Assembly (NCBI RefSeq): GCF_017592825.1
Contig: NZ_JAGFMD010000007.1
Location: 186,001-250,000 of the forward strand
Source: Roseivirga sp. E12
GTDB taxonomy: Bacteria; Bacteroidota; Bacteroidia; Cytophagales; Cyclobacteriaceae
Length of the DNA stretch: 64,000 bases
Reading direction: 5' to 3'
The translations under genes and the position numbers were made by a program. Below, piece by piece: positions 43,749 through 53,100 of this stretch. Under the pieces are notes generated by a model. The model did no database searches and was not told the DNA's origin. It saw only the letters and a list, made by a program, of their open reading frames with translations. Each line of letters opens with the position of its first letter. The stretch's first letter is position 1.

Positions 43749-45312
43749 AGTTAAAGGGTAAGTAGATTTTAAATGTGCTTCCTTGTCCAACTTCACTTTT
43801 CACATTGATGGTGCCCTGGTGCATTTCCACAATGTCTTTTACGTATGATAAGCCCAATCCAAAACCCTTCACGTCATGGACGTTGCCAGTGGAAACTCGG
43901 TAAAACTTATCGAATATTTTTTCAATTGACTCCTTGGACATGCCAATTCCTTTGTCAGAAATCTTGAGGATTATTCCTGTGGATATATTGTCTGTCCGGA
44001 TGTGAATTTCAGGAGCATCTGGAGAGTATTTGTTGGCATTGTCGAGAAGGTTGTAGATAATGTTAGTAAGGTGTACCTTATCTGCTTCAAGCATGGCGTC
44101 AGAAGCAGATAATTGACTTGTAATTTGCCCTCCTTTCTTTTCTACTTGGATATTGATGTTAACCAATGCCTTTTCAATGATTTCATGGAGATTTGTTGAC
44201 TCGAACTTCAACTTGAAATCCTTCTTATCGAGACTAGCAATCTGGAGTACTTTCTCCACTTGCATGCCCAGTCTCTTGTTTTCATCTCTGATCACCTGAA
44301 CGTAACGGTCTACAATCGCCTTGTTACTCTTGATATCATCATCTTGCAAAGCCTCGGTGGCAAGAGAAACGGTAGCAATGGGGGTTTTGAATTCATGCGT
44401 CATATTATTGACGAAGTCATTCTTTATTTCTGATAACTTCTTTTGTCTTAATATGACCATGATGGCATAGGCAAAACAGGCTATGACAATGATTAATAGA
44501 AGACCTGAGGCTGAAAGAGGAACCAATGCCTGACGCATCAAAAACTTTTTCTGACCTGGGAAGTCAATGGCCAAGTAAAATTCTTTCTGGTTTAGATCCG
44601 TAGGGAAAAGGTTTACCATTAGCTCAGATTTCTTCAAGGCTTCTTTATCACTCTTGTTCTCGATAATTGAAAGCTTAATATCATCAGTGGGCCGATGTAT
44701 GATGCCATAGTTATAGGGTATATCAACCCCTCTGTTTGTGAGTTCTTCTGAAAGGAGCGTATCTAAAACATCAGGGTTAACTCTTGAAAAGAGGTTGTTG
44801 CTACCTAAGAGGTGGTTGAACCAACTTTCTTTCATTAGTTCTACCCGTCTATTCATTTGACGTTCCATATCAATCTGCCTAGCTGGAGAATTACCAAATT
44901 GACTTGAGTTAAAGCCACCTTGCTGCATTATTGACTCAAAGCCAAATTCAAAAACAACTTGACCAGTGGTCTCGTCAACCAATTGAAAGGAACCTTTCAT
45001 GAACTCTTCCGAAGGAGCGATTTCTCCCTGAGGCATGGCCTCTCGATTGCTAACCAAAGTACCCATGGTGTCAATCACATTTCTTCTCGGTCCGGGGCGA
45101 GTGTTTGAAGCCATTCCCCGTTGCAGAAAACTAATGTCGTTTTCTATGGCTAATCTTTGGGTCACCTCATTAAGTGCCTCATTTACATTTTGGCTGAATC
45201 GCTCTTTGTTTACCTTGTTTACCTCGGTAATCCAATAGTACTGAAAGGCCACCAACCCAAGTAGGGCGCAGCTCAGTAAACCTATCAACCAACGAATTCG
45301 CACACGGCTCAT
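43741..45312 (-). CDS. membrane sensor histidine kinase
   Basis: 523 residues from the ATG at 45312. The N-terminal helix (about 8-27) and a second helix (about 265-290, SASGLLLIIVIACFAYAIMVIL) enclose a periplasmic sensor of about 240 residues. Then the HisKA domain with His306 in NNMTHEFKTPIATVS, and the HATPase with NIIYNLLDNANKYS (N box), DKGIGMS (G1) and GFGLGLSYVKDIVEMH (G2). Operon with the response regulator, kinase first. The operon is divergent from the T9SS cargo protein gene; a TACTTTTG box lies immediately before the ATG. Confidence 0.94.
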   Translation of the reverse strand: MSRVRIRWLIGLLSCALLGLVAFQYYWITEVNKVNKERFSQNVNEALNEVTQRLAIENDISFLQRGMASNTRPGPRRNVIDTMGTLVSNREAMPQGEIAPSEEFMKGSFQLVDETTGQVVFEFGFESIMQQGGFNSSQFGNSPARQIDMERQMNRRVELMKESWFNHLLGSNNLFSRVNPDVLDTLLSEELTNRGVDIPYNYGIIHRPTDDIKLSIIENKSDKEALKKSELMVNLFPTDLNQKEFYLAIDFPGQKKFLMRQALVPLSASGLLLIIVIACFAYAIMVILRQKKLSEIKNDFVNNMTHEFKTPIATVSLATEALQDDDIKSNKAIVDRYVQVIRDENKRLGMQVEKVLQIASLDKKDFKLKFESTNLHEIIEKALVNINIQVEKKGGQITSQLSASDAMLEADKVHLTNIIYNLLDNANKYSPDAPEIHIRTDNISTGIILKISDKGIGMSKESIEKIFDKFYRVSTGNVHDVKGFGLGLSYVKDIVEMHQGTINVKSEVGQGSTFKIYLPFNYG

Positions 45313-45351
45313 GCCCAAAAGTACTCTAAATAACTACCTAGAGATGCATGG

Positions 45352-45388
45352 TTAACAATTATTAACATCGTTTAACCACCCTTTAACA
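45352..45388. promoter_or_regulatory. array of four TTAACA/C repeats (candidate response-regulator operator)
   Basis: TTAACA at 45352, TTAACA at 45362, TTAACC at 45372 and TTAACA at 45383, i.e. spaced 10, 10 and 11 bp. Direct repeats at helical spacing are typical of OmpR/PhoB-family regulators, and the hexamer resembles the PhoP-box core. It lies in the divergent region between the two-component operon and the T9SS cargo gene, ending 21 bp upstream of a perfect -7 box. Confidence 0.6.
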
Positions 45389-45409
45389 TCCTTTTGCAGT
45401 ACTTCTAAC

Positions 45410-45417
45410 TAAGTTTG
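45410..45417 (+). promoter_or_regulatory. -7 box of the T9SS cargo gene
   Basis: TAAGTTTG matches TAnnTTTG exactly and lies 17 bases before the ATG at 45435. The position of the -33 element is taken by the last TTAACA repeat, as expected for an activator-dependent promoter. Confidence 0.5.
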
Positions 45418-45434
45418 AATCAGTACTTTAAAAG

Positions 45435-46442
45435 ATGTCAAATATGAATTGGTCAAAACAACTAAAAAAAGCAATTACTCCACTCGGGTTGGCACTCGTC
45501 CTTACTTTGGGAGTGCTCCACAGTGCTAGTGCACAGGATGAAAATATCAAGGAGAGCCAGTCTGTCTCAATTTCCAATACCGAGGATGGCAAAGTCAAAC
45601 TGAAGGTTATTATTAAGAAGGGTAATGACGAAACAACCTTCGAAAAGACCTATGATTCACATGATGAGATGAAGAATGATCCGGATTTGGAGAAATACGG
45701 AATCAATGTCGACTCATTTGGATTTGGAAGAGGGTTTGGGGGTCAGCCTAAGTTCTTTTTCCACAATGGCCCAGGCAAAAGCTTCTGGGATCACGATGAC
45801 TTCGATATGGATATTGACTCACTAAGAAGTAGTATTAGAGGGATGATGCGCGGGTTTGGACCAGGGTCATTCTCTTTCGGTTTTAATGATGACGATACTT
45901 TTGATATGGACTCGCTGATGCAGCGTTTCAGTTTCGGAAATAACAATGGGCGATTTTCTTTCAATGGAGAAGAAATTGAGGATTTAGATTCCTTAAGAGC
46001 CGCTTTGAAAGACAAGTTTGGCAATATGATGTTCGACTTTGATTTTGGAGATGATGATGCTTTCAGCTCATTTAGTTTTGGAGGGGATGATGATGATGTG
46101 AGGGTGATTTCCAGGGTCAAAGTTTTCGTTAGGTCAGCGAGAGATGAAGACAAAGAAGCTGCGGGTACAGACGAAATGGAGGGCTTGGAGTTGAGAGATA
46201 TAAATTTCTACCCAAATCCGAGTGATGGCAGGTTTGATGTAGAACTTGAAACGGGAAATGATTCGGCTATTCAAATATCAATTATTGATCCAGAGGGCAA
46301 TGAAGTTTACAATCGAACAGGAACACCTAGGGATGGCAGATACGATTTTCGTGTTGACCTTAGCGATGAGCGCAAGGGAATCTACATCATGAAAGTAGTT
46401 CAAAACAACAAGGCCCTGACTAAGAGGGTGATTATAGAATAA
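45435..46442 (+). CDS. exported protein with T9SS C-terminal sorting domain
   Basis: 335 residues with a signal peptide (cleaved near ASAQDE). The middle (about 90-230) is compositionally odd: rich in Asp, Phe, Gly and Ser in repeated FGFG, DDD and DSL motifs (SFSFGFNDDDTFDMDSL, FDFDFGDDD), which could bind calcium or form disordered adhesive regions. The last 75 residues are a type A T9SS sorting domain (DINFYPNPSDGRFDVELE, GIYIMKVVQNNKALTKRVIIE), so it should be secreted and attached to the surface. It lies downstream of the TTAACA array, and is a likely target of the adjacent two-component system. A strong terminator follows at 46469. Confidence 0.88.
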   Translation: MSNMNWSKQLKKAITPLGLALVLTLGVLHSASAQDENIKESQSVSISNTEDGKVKLKVIIKKGNDETTFEKTYDSHDEMKNDPDLEKYGINVDSFGFGRGFGGQPKFFFHNGPGKSFWDHDDFDMDIDSLRSSIRGMMRGFGPGSFSFGFNDDDTFDMDSLMQRFSFGNNNGRFSFNGEEIEDLDSLRAALKDKFGNMMFDFDFGDDDAFSSFSFGGDDDDVRVISRVKVFVRSARDEDKEAAGTDEMEGLELRDINFYPNPSDGRFDVELETGNDSAIQISIIDPEGNEVYNRTGTPRDGRYDFRVDLSDERKGIYIMKVVQNNKALTKRVIIE

Positions 46443-46468
46443 TATTATTACTTTCATTTTGGTTGAGG

Positions 46469-46499
46469 AGAGGAAGTTGTCAGAAAGCTTCCTCTTTTT
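46469..46499 (+). terminator. intrinsic terminator after the T9SS protein
   Basis: An 8-bp stem AGAGGAAG / CTTCCTCT with an 11-base loop is followed by TTTT. It isolates the T9SS protein from lysA. Confidence 0.88.
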
Positions 46500-46513
46500 G
46501 TATTAATAGCCCT

Positions 46514-46521
46514 TATATTTG
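46514..46521 (+). promoter_or_regulatory. candidate -7 box of lysA
   Basis: TATATTTG, an exact TAnnTTTG, ends 17 bases before the lysA ATG and follows the terminator directly; no TTTG is found at the expected -33 distance. Confidence 0.45.
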
Positions 46522-46538
46522 GCCTTCAATTTATTACC

Positions 46539-47771
46539 ATGCTTTTAGAGAAAGACAGATACAAGGTTCAAGGAGTCGATTTAATTGACTTAGCCAGTGA
46601 ATATGGTACACCACTATATGTATATGATGCTGATAAAATTCATCAGCAATTTGATAGACTGAAAAACGCCTTTTCCGGTGTTAGGCTCAAGGTTAAGTAT
46701 GCCACCAAATCATTGACAAACCTGTCTATTCTAAAGTTGTTGAAGCACTATGGCTCTGAGTTGGACTGTGTCTCCATACAAGAGGTAAGGTTAGGTTTGA
46801 AAGCCGGGTTCGAGCCCAATCAGATTTTGTATACTCCCAACTGCGTTTCTTTCGATGAAATTAAAGAGGCTGTTGAGATTGGTGTGATGATCAACTTAGA
46901 CAACATTTCTCTGCTCGAACAATTTGGTCACGAATATCATGGATCGGTACCGGTTTGTATCCGCCTTAACCCACATATTATGGCTGGTGGTAATAAGAAG
47001 ATTTCTACAGGTCATGCAGATTCTAAATTCGGAATTTCTATTTACCAACTAGCTCACGTTTTGAGGGTTGTTAAAACCTATGACCTAAATGTTGTGGGTC
47101 TGCATATGCACACCGGCTCAGACATCCTTGATTCTGAAGTCTTCTTGAGGGCTGCTGATATTTTGTTTGACACAGCGAAAAACTTTGAAAATCTTCTGTT
47201 TATTGATTTTGGAAGCGGTTTTAAAGTGGCTTACAAGGAAGGGGATATTACCACAGATATTGAAGACCTTGGGCAAAAGCTTAGCGCCTCCTTTCAAGAT
47301 TTTTGCCAAGAATACGGAAGGGAGTTAGAAATGTGGTTCGAGCCGGGTAAATTCTTAGTGAGTGAATCTGGACTGTTTTTAGTGAAGACAAATGTGGTGA
47401 AGACCACTCCAGCAACTGTTTTTGCGGGGGTAGATTCTGGGATGAACCACTTGATACGGCCTATGATGTATGATGCCTATCATGAAATTGTAAATCTTTC
47501 TAATCCTTCTGGTACTAAGCGTGTGTATACTATTGTGGGCTATATCTGCGAAACGGATACTTTCGGCTTAGATCGTAAGCTGGGGGAAGTGAAAGAAGGT
47601 GATATCTTAGCCTTTAAGAATGCTGGAGCCTATGCTTTTAGTATGGCTTCTAATTACAATTCTCGTTTGAGGCCTGCCGAAATACTGATCTATGAGGGGG
47701 AAGCTCATTTAATTAGGAAGCGGGAAGTTTTCGAAGACTTAACAAGAAATCAGGTCGAGATAGATATTTAA
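46539..47771 (+). CDS. lysA: diaminopimelate decarboxylase
   Basis: 410 residues, the last step of lysine synthesis (meso-DAP to lysine), PLP-dependent. The PLP Lys is in KYATKS; HMHTGSDI, FIDFGSGFKV and EPGKFLVSESGLFL are the cofactor-phosphate regions; the substrate Cys-Glu motif is GYICETDTFG, and FKNAGAYAFSMASNYNSRLRPAEIL the dimer-completing segment. Carboxynorspermidine decarboxylase is the main alternative in this family, but the CETDT/GAYAFSMASNYN pattern favours LysA. It stands alone, preceded by a terminator and a TATATTTG box. Confidence 0.95.
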   Translation: MLLEKDRYKVQGVDLIDLASEYGTPLYVYDADKIHQQFDRLKNAFSGVRLKVKYATKSLTNLSILKLLKHYGSELDCVSIQEVRLGLKAGFEPNQILYTPNCVSFDEIKEAVEIGVMINLDNISLLEQFGHEYHGSVPVCIRLNPHIMAGGNKKISTGHADSKFGISIYQLAHVLRVVKTYDLNVVGLHMHTGSDILDSEVFLRAADILFDTAKNFENLLFIDFGSGFKVAYKEGDITTDIEDLGQKLSASFQDFCQEYGRELEMWFEPGKFLVSESGLFLVKTNVVKTTPATVFAGVDSGMNHLIRPMMYDAYHEIVNLSNPSGTKRVYTIVGYICETDTFGLDRKLGEVKEGDILAFKNAGAYAFSMASNYNSRLRPAEILIYEGEAHLIRKREVFEDLTRNQVEIDI

Positions 47772-47860
47772 TCTTCGTTGAGACGAGCCCTTGTGGGTTC
47801 ATATAGATAAATCAGTATTTTAGCAGAGCAGAAATAAGCGATAGAATAATCGAAACAGTC

Positions 47861-48277
47861 ATGAAGAAACCCATACAAATTGTCTTTCTCTTAGGTATAA
47901 TGATGGCGTCTTTCAGTATGAAGGATCAAGATGCTGCTCTTAAAAAGAGCATGGAAGCAGGAAAAGGCACTTATAGTGCAGTTTGTATCGCATGCCATAT
48001 GGATAGTGGCCAGGGTATAGCATCAGTTTTTCCTCCGCTGGCTAAGTCTGACTATCTAATGGAAGATACCGACAGAGCTATAGCCAATCTCATCGAAGGA
48101 TTGTCAGGTGAAATCACGGTCAATAAGACAAAATACAACCAAGTAATGCCTGCGAGTGGCTTAAATGACCAAGACATTGCTGATGTTCTTAACTACGTGA
48201 TGAACTCATGGGGTAACAAAGCGAAGTCAACCCTTACAAAAGACAAAGTTGCCAAGGTAAGAGCAAGCTTAGACTAG
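47861..48277 (+). CDS. exported single-haem cytochrome c
   Basis: 138 residues with a hydrophobic N-terminus (MKKPIQIVFLLGIMMASFSM) that should act as a signal peptide. Haem-binding Cys42-Ile-Ala-Cys45-His46, with an axial Met96 in YNQVMPASGL. A small, class I cytochrome similar to those fused or adjacent to dehydrogenases and copper proteins in Bacteroidota. No oxidase or dehydrogenase lies next to it here, so its partner cannot be named. Confidence 0.92.
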   Translation: MKKPIQIVFLLGIMMASFSMKDQDAALKKSMEAGKGTYSAVCIACHMDSGQGIASVFPPLAKSDYLMEDTDRAIANLIEGLSGEITVNKTKYNQVMPASGLNDQDIADVLNYVMNSWGNKAKSTLTKDKVAKVRASLD

Positions 48278-48358
48278 GCAGGTCATAATAATCTTTATAG
48301 AGAGCAGTTAATAAAAGGAATGATGTACAGAGTTTCTGTTAAATCAATCGGTATCATC

Positions 48359-49276
48359 ATGAAGAAATTATTAGCTGCTTTTTTCTGTTTAATGCTTTGC
48401 GCCAATGGGTGTAAGAGTCCTTCTGAAGATACCAACCCTCAAGTCGATAATCAGGAGGTTTCAACTCTTTTTACCGATCGGCAGTCATTAGGAGGAATTC
48501 AGATCACGGATCTAAATGAGGCTTCTGGTTTGGCCAGTAGCAGATCTAATCCAATTTATATTTGGTCACATAATGATAGCGGAGGAGCCCCACAGCTTTA
48601 TCTGATGACCCAGGCTGGTGCTGATTCAGGTCGTTTTGTACTTGATGGTGCTCAAAACATCGATTGGGAGGATATGGCTATTGGTTCAGGTCCTACAGCA
48701 GGTCAACCCTACTTATATGCCGCAGATATCGGGGATAATCGTGCTGTGAGAGATAATTATACTATCTACCGAGTACCAGAGCCAGATTTGACAGTGGCAG
48801 ATATACCTGCCACATCTACACTCTCTGGAGTGGAGGCAATAAACTTCGTTTATGATGATGGAAATGCCCGAGATGCTGAAGCAATAATGGTTGACCCAAA
48901 TACGAGTGATATCTATGTGGTGTCTAAAAGAGAGGCCAGTGTGATTCTCTACATTCTTCCCTTTCCACAGAATACCGCACAACTAGATACTGCGGATCGA
49001 CTGAGAGTGTTGCCATTTACCATGGTAACGGCTGCTGATATTTCACCCAATGGTAATGAAGTACTTATTAAGAATTATCTGAACGTTTATCATTGGTCAA
49101 AGTCCGGCACAGAGAGTATCTCTGACTTGCTCGGCACGGCCCCTTCCAGGCTTCTCTATACGGTAGAGCCTCAGGGTGAATCAATCGCCTGGCATAGCAG
49201 TTCAAGTACCTACTTCACGTTAAGCGAAGCAGGTAACAATGAACCTGTCATTCTGTATAATTACACACGTAATTGA
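48359..49276 (+). CDS. beta-propeller-like lipoprotein, unknown function
   Basis: 305 residues from the ATG at 48359 (an ATG at 48320 would add 13 residues before the signal). A lipoprotein-like leader MKKLLAAFFCLMLCANGC places the lipid-modified Cys after residue 17, although the lipobox (ANGC) is weak. The rest has repeated beta blades (GLASSRSNPIYIWSHNDSGG, DWEDMAIG, YLYAADIGDN, DAEAIMVDPNTSDIYVVSK) like NHL/SdiA-regulated-type propellers. Its function is not known. It shares a general pattern with the propeller at 58523. The stop directly abuts that of the LytTR regulator gene on the other strand. Confidence 0.78.
   Translation: MKKLLAAFFCLMLCANGCKSPSEDTNPQVDNQEVSTLFTDRQSLGGIQITDLNEASGLASSRSNPIYIWSHNDSGGAPQLYLMTQAGADSGRFVLDGAQNIDWEDMAIGSGPTAGQPYLYAADIGDNRAVRDNYTIYRVPEPDLTVADIPATSTLSGVEAINFVYDDGNARDAEAIMVDPNTSDIYVVSKREASVILYILPFPQNTAQLDTADRLRVLPFTMVTAADISPNGNEVLIKNYLNVYHWSKSGTESISDLLGTAPSRLLYTVEPQGESIAWHSSSSTYFTLSEAGNNEPVILYNYTRN
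49259..49274. terminator. hairpin at convergent stop codons
   Basis: AATTAC-ACAC-GTAATT, a 6-bp AT-rich stem within the last codons of the propeller gene. No T-run; may act as a weak bidirectional terminator for two genes with no spacer. Confidence 0.3.
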
Positions 49277-50047
49277 TTAGCTAGCGCTGATCGTATTGAG
49301 AGTGGCAGTAAATGCGTTGTAGTAAGATCTTCCGATAGGAATCTTTTTCTCTCCCAGATACACAAAGTTTGTATCAATGGCCGTTACAGCATCAACTAAG
49401 ACCACAAAAGACTTATGAACCCTTAAGAAGCGATCTTTAGGTAGTTTGTCAGTGATCTCTTTTAAGGACTTTCTAATAGTATAATCCCGACCATCATTCA
49501 CATGTATGGTGATATGATTTCCATCAGCCTCTATCCAGTGAAGGTTTTCGTATTTAATCTTTTCTAGAAGGCTCTTCTTTTTGACAAAAATAGAGTCATT
49601 GCTGTAAGTAGTAGGATTCGCTGCTATCAATCGGTCGGCACCTAAATTGGCAGCGAGCCTGTTTTTATTGAAAAGAGCTACTTCAATTGCTGCGTAAACA
49701 TCATCTTTCGTAAATGGTTTTACAATGAAGCCTAAAGGCTGCGTATGCTTAGCGCGGTTGATAGTTTCCTTGTCAGAATACGAGGTGATATATACAAAAG
49801 GTACTTTGTATTGTTCTTTTATAATTGATCCAAGCTCGATTCCATCTTGATCTCCCTTAATCTTTACATCTAGGAGTACCAAATCAGGTCTGGAGCTCTT
49901 TATTGCTTTAATCGCTTGGTTGGCCGAATTGGCTAATTCTGTATCGTCATATCCGAAAATACTTAGCATTTCTTGCAGATTTTCCGCAATAAATGGCTCA
50001 TCTTCAACGATCAAGATCCGAGGACTTTGGCTGTATGGCTGTTCCAT
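49277..50047 (-). CDS. LytTR-family response regulator
   Basis: 256 residues: receiver domain with VEDEPFIAENL, phospho-acceptor Asp60 in LVLLDVKIKGDQDG and the KPF Lys; then a linker and a C-terminal LytTR DNA-binding domain (about 155-250, IEADGNHITIHVNDGRDYTIRKSLKEI, RFLRVHKSFVVLVDAVTAI). It binds DNA through beta strands, often at direct repeats. It diverges from the six-PAS kinase gene, which is a likely but unproven partner. A 17-bp palindrome lies in the shared promoter region. Confidence 0.92.
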   Translation of the reverse strand: MEQPYSQSPRILIVEDEPFIAENLQEMLSIFGYDDTELANSANQAIKAIKSSRPDLVLLDVKIKGDQDGIELGSIIKEQYKVPFVYITSYSDKETINRAKHTQPLGFIVKPFTKDDVYAAIEVALFNKNRLAANLGADRLIAANPTTYSNDSIFVKKKSLLEKIKYENLHWIEADGNHITIHVNDGRDYTIRKSLKEITDKLPKDRFLRVHKSFVVLVDAVTAIDTNFVYLGEKKIPIGRSYYNAFTATLNTISAS

Positions 50048-50112
50048 ATCAGTAATTTTGTTTAGGTGAATATCTGAAATTAATATTTTAATTGGCCTAA
50101 TACCATTAAAAT

Positions 50113-50129
50113 AGTATTTTAAAAATACT
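50113..50129. promoter_or_regulatory. 17-bp perfect palindrome AGTATTTT-A-AAAATACT
   Basis: Arms of 8 bp around one central base, between divergent regulator and kinase genes. Half-site AAATACT recurs as CAAAAATACT (56933-56942) and AGTATTTG (56962-56969) upstream of the phosphoesterase-barrel gene. Strong candidate operator. Confidence 0.5.
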
Positions 50130-50159
50130 GAATTTCATATCTCTACTGGTAATAATGTG

Positions 50160-53100
50160 ATGGAAAACATTTTTAAAGATACATTAAACGATTTTGCAGA
50201 TGCAAAGGTCAGAGACATGGATTTGCAGTCTGTTGTTTCAAATCTGAGTGAAACCGTGTGGTCCATCAATTTGACCAACGAACCTTACGAAATACACTAC
50301 CATAATGATCCATTGCTTGAATTTGGAGCTGTAGAGGGTCATGAGCCATCGCCTCACACCTTTGAAGATTGGCAGAAATTAATACATCCGGAAGACCGAG
50401 ACAGGGTACTAGAAGAGGTGGTAAATGCACTGGGTTCTGGTGCCGCCAGCTACTCTTACAGAATCAAAAGAAATGGCAATGGATACAAATATTTCAGAGA
50501 TAGAGTAAGTGTACTTTTCGAAGAAGGAAAGCCAATTCGACTGGATGGGATCAGTATTGATATAGACAGTATCAGAAGATCTCGATTGAATCTAGAATTA
50601 AGTCAACAGCGACTTAAAAGCATTGTTGATGCGTTACCCGATCCTGTATTTATCTCCACGAAAGAAGAGGGCAAGATTATTTTCGCGAACGAAATACTCT
50701 TCAAAGTTTATGAGATGACCCCTGCTGATTTTCTTGGGAAAAAGGCGGTTCAGTTTTATGAAAATTTTGAAGGAAGAAAGTCTTATGTAAAACACCTTCG
50801 AAAAGATGGGCATGTTCAAAACCACGAACTCTTATTAAAGAATAAGAAGGGTGAATCCTTTTGGGTGAGTGCTTCCACCATGCCACTCGACTTTCAGAAT
50901 CAGGATTGCTTCATCACAATCCTCCAGGATGTCACTGTTCGTAAGAATCTTGAAAGGGAGATTCAAGAGAGTAATGCGCGTTACCAGCTCGCTGTAGAAG
51001 GGACCAATGATGTTATATGGGAATATGACTTTAAAACAAAACACTCTTACCTATCACCACAGTTTTGGGCAGGAATGGAACTAGAGCCTGTTGATAATCC
51101 TCTGGATGATGAACTGGTTGCCAAGTATTTGTTCGAAGAAGAAAAGGAAGACTTCCTAAAAAATCTGAATGAAGCATTCGAGAATCAAGTAGGTGATATG
51201 ACTCTTGAGATACGCTTTGTAGCAAGTGACGAACGTATTATTTGGGTGCTCTTCAAGGCAAGAATACTCTATGATCATAATGGCAAACCGCAAAGGGGAG
51301 TAGGATCACTATCCAACATTACTTCTTTAAAGGAAGCTCAGTCTCAACTCAAGGAAAGTGAAGCGAAATACAAGTTAATTTCCGAAAATTCGAGTGACTG
51401 TATTTGCCTCCAAAAAGTTAACGGAGAGTTCGTCTTTGTTAGCCCTTCATCTACTGAAGTACTGGGATACTCTCCAGATGAATTGAGGAATATAAACCTT
51501 AGGGAATTTATTCATGAAGATTACCAACAACTGCTGAAGCAAAAAATTGTGGAGGTTGTTAAGGGCAATGAAAGAACAGCCTCTATTGTCTATAAGGCAT
51601 ACAGCAAGGGAGCCAAGCCAGAATGGTTAGAAACCATCGCGGGCGCCATTTTCGATGACCAAACGGGTCGAGCTATTTATGTTCAGACATCCACCAGAAA
51701 TGTTACTGATCGAATTGAAGCTCAAACAAAACTTAAAGAGAGCCAGGAACGCTACAAGCTTATCACAGAGAATTCTAATGACATAGTTTCGTTGATGGAC
51801 CCCACCGGGAAGTATCTTTTCTTATCCCCATCGATCAAAGATAAAATGGGATATGAACCTGAAGAATTAATAGGTAGAAATACCCTAGAGTTTATTCATC
51901 CTGATGATCAGGAACTGGTTGCGAACATCATTGGGGAGGTAGTTGAAGCAAAAAGGAAAGAAGATTCCGTCATTTTTAGAATAAGGCATAAATCCGGTGA
52001 GTGGCGTTGGATTAAAGCGACAGGTGGTGTAATACTGGATGATGATGATAATGTAATCTATATCAGGTCTAACAAAACTGATATTACAGAGAGTAAGCTG
52101 ACTGAGGACAAACTTAAACAGCAGGAAGAGCAGTATAAACTGGTTTCGGAAAACTCTGGAGATGTAATTGCACTTCACGATTTACATGGTCAATTGACTT
52201 TTGTTTCACCTTCATGTTACCGAATGCTTGGATTGACTGTAGAAGAGACCATGGCTATTAAGGATTTTGTTGGTCTGGTTCATCCTGATGAAAGAGAGAA
52301 GATCAAGCATGCCTTTATCGATACTATAAAAAACACTAGAAAGGATACTATATCTTCGGTCAGATTAAAACGTGCCGAGGGAGAATATTTGTGGGTTGGT
52401 GTGTCGCTTTCGGCTGTTCTTGATGAAAATGGGAGAACGAAGTTTGTTCAGACCTCCACACGAGATATTTCGGAGATCATGAAAGTGATCGAAAAGGAGC
52501 GTCAGTTGAATAAGCTTAAGTCGAGTTTTATCTCCATGGCCTCACATGAGTTTAGAACGCCACTCACGACCATCCAATCTAGTAATGAATTGATTAGCAT
52601 GTACTTGGATAGCACCAGAGAGCCTGTTGATACCAAGCTTTCAAAGCACGTTTTGAGGATTAGAACAGAGCTTGAACGCCTAAACTCTTTATTGAAAGAC
52701 GTATTTACCTTAGGTAGGCTGGATGTTGGTAAGGCTAGATTGAACAAAGATATCACCTCACTTTCGGGGATTGTTAAGCAGGTGGTTTTAGAGAATTCTG
52801 TATCGTTTAAAGAAAGAGCAGTCAGCATACATACAGAGGGTGATGAGAGACAAGTGAAGTTAGATAGTCAATTGATTAGCCATGTGCTTTCTAATCTGAT
52901 TAATAATGCTTTGAAATACTCTCAAGGAGGCAAAGATCCTCAAGTGACCATGCGATATGAGCCAGGCCATATTGAGCTTCAGGTTCAGGACTTTGGAATT
53001 GGTATACCTAAGAAAGACCAAGAGGGACTTTTCGAGTCTTTTTCAAGGGCTTCCAATGTTGGTGATATAGAAGGCACTGGTTTAGGGCTCGTGATTGTCA

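Noticed and set aside
47785-47800. GAGCCC-TTGT-GGGTTC hairpin after lysA
   Set aside because: Needs a G-T pair and lacks a T-tract; not called.
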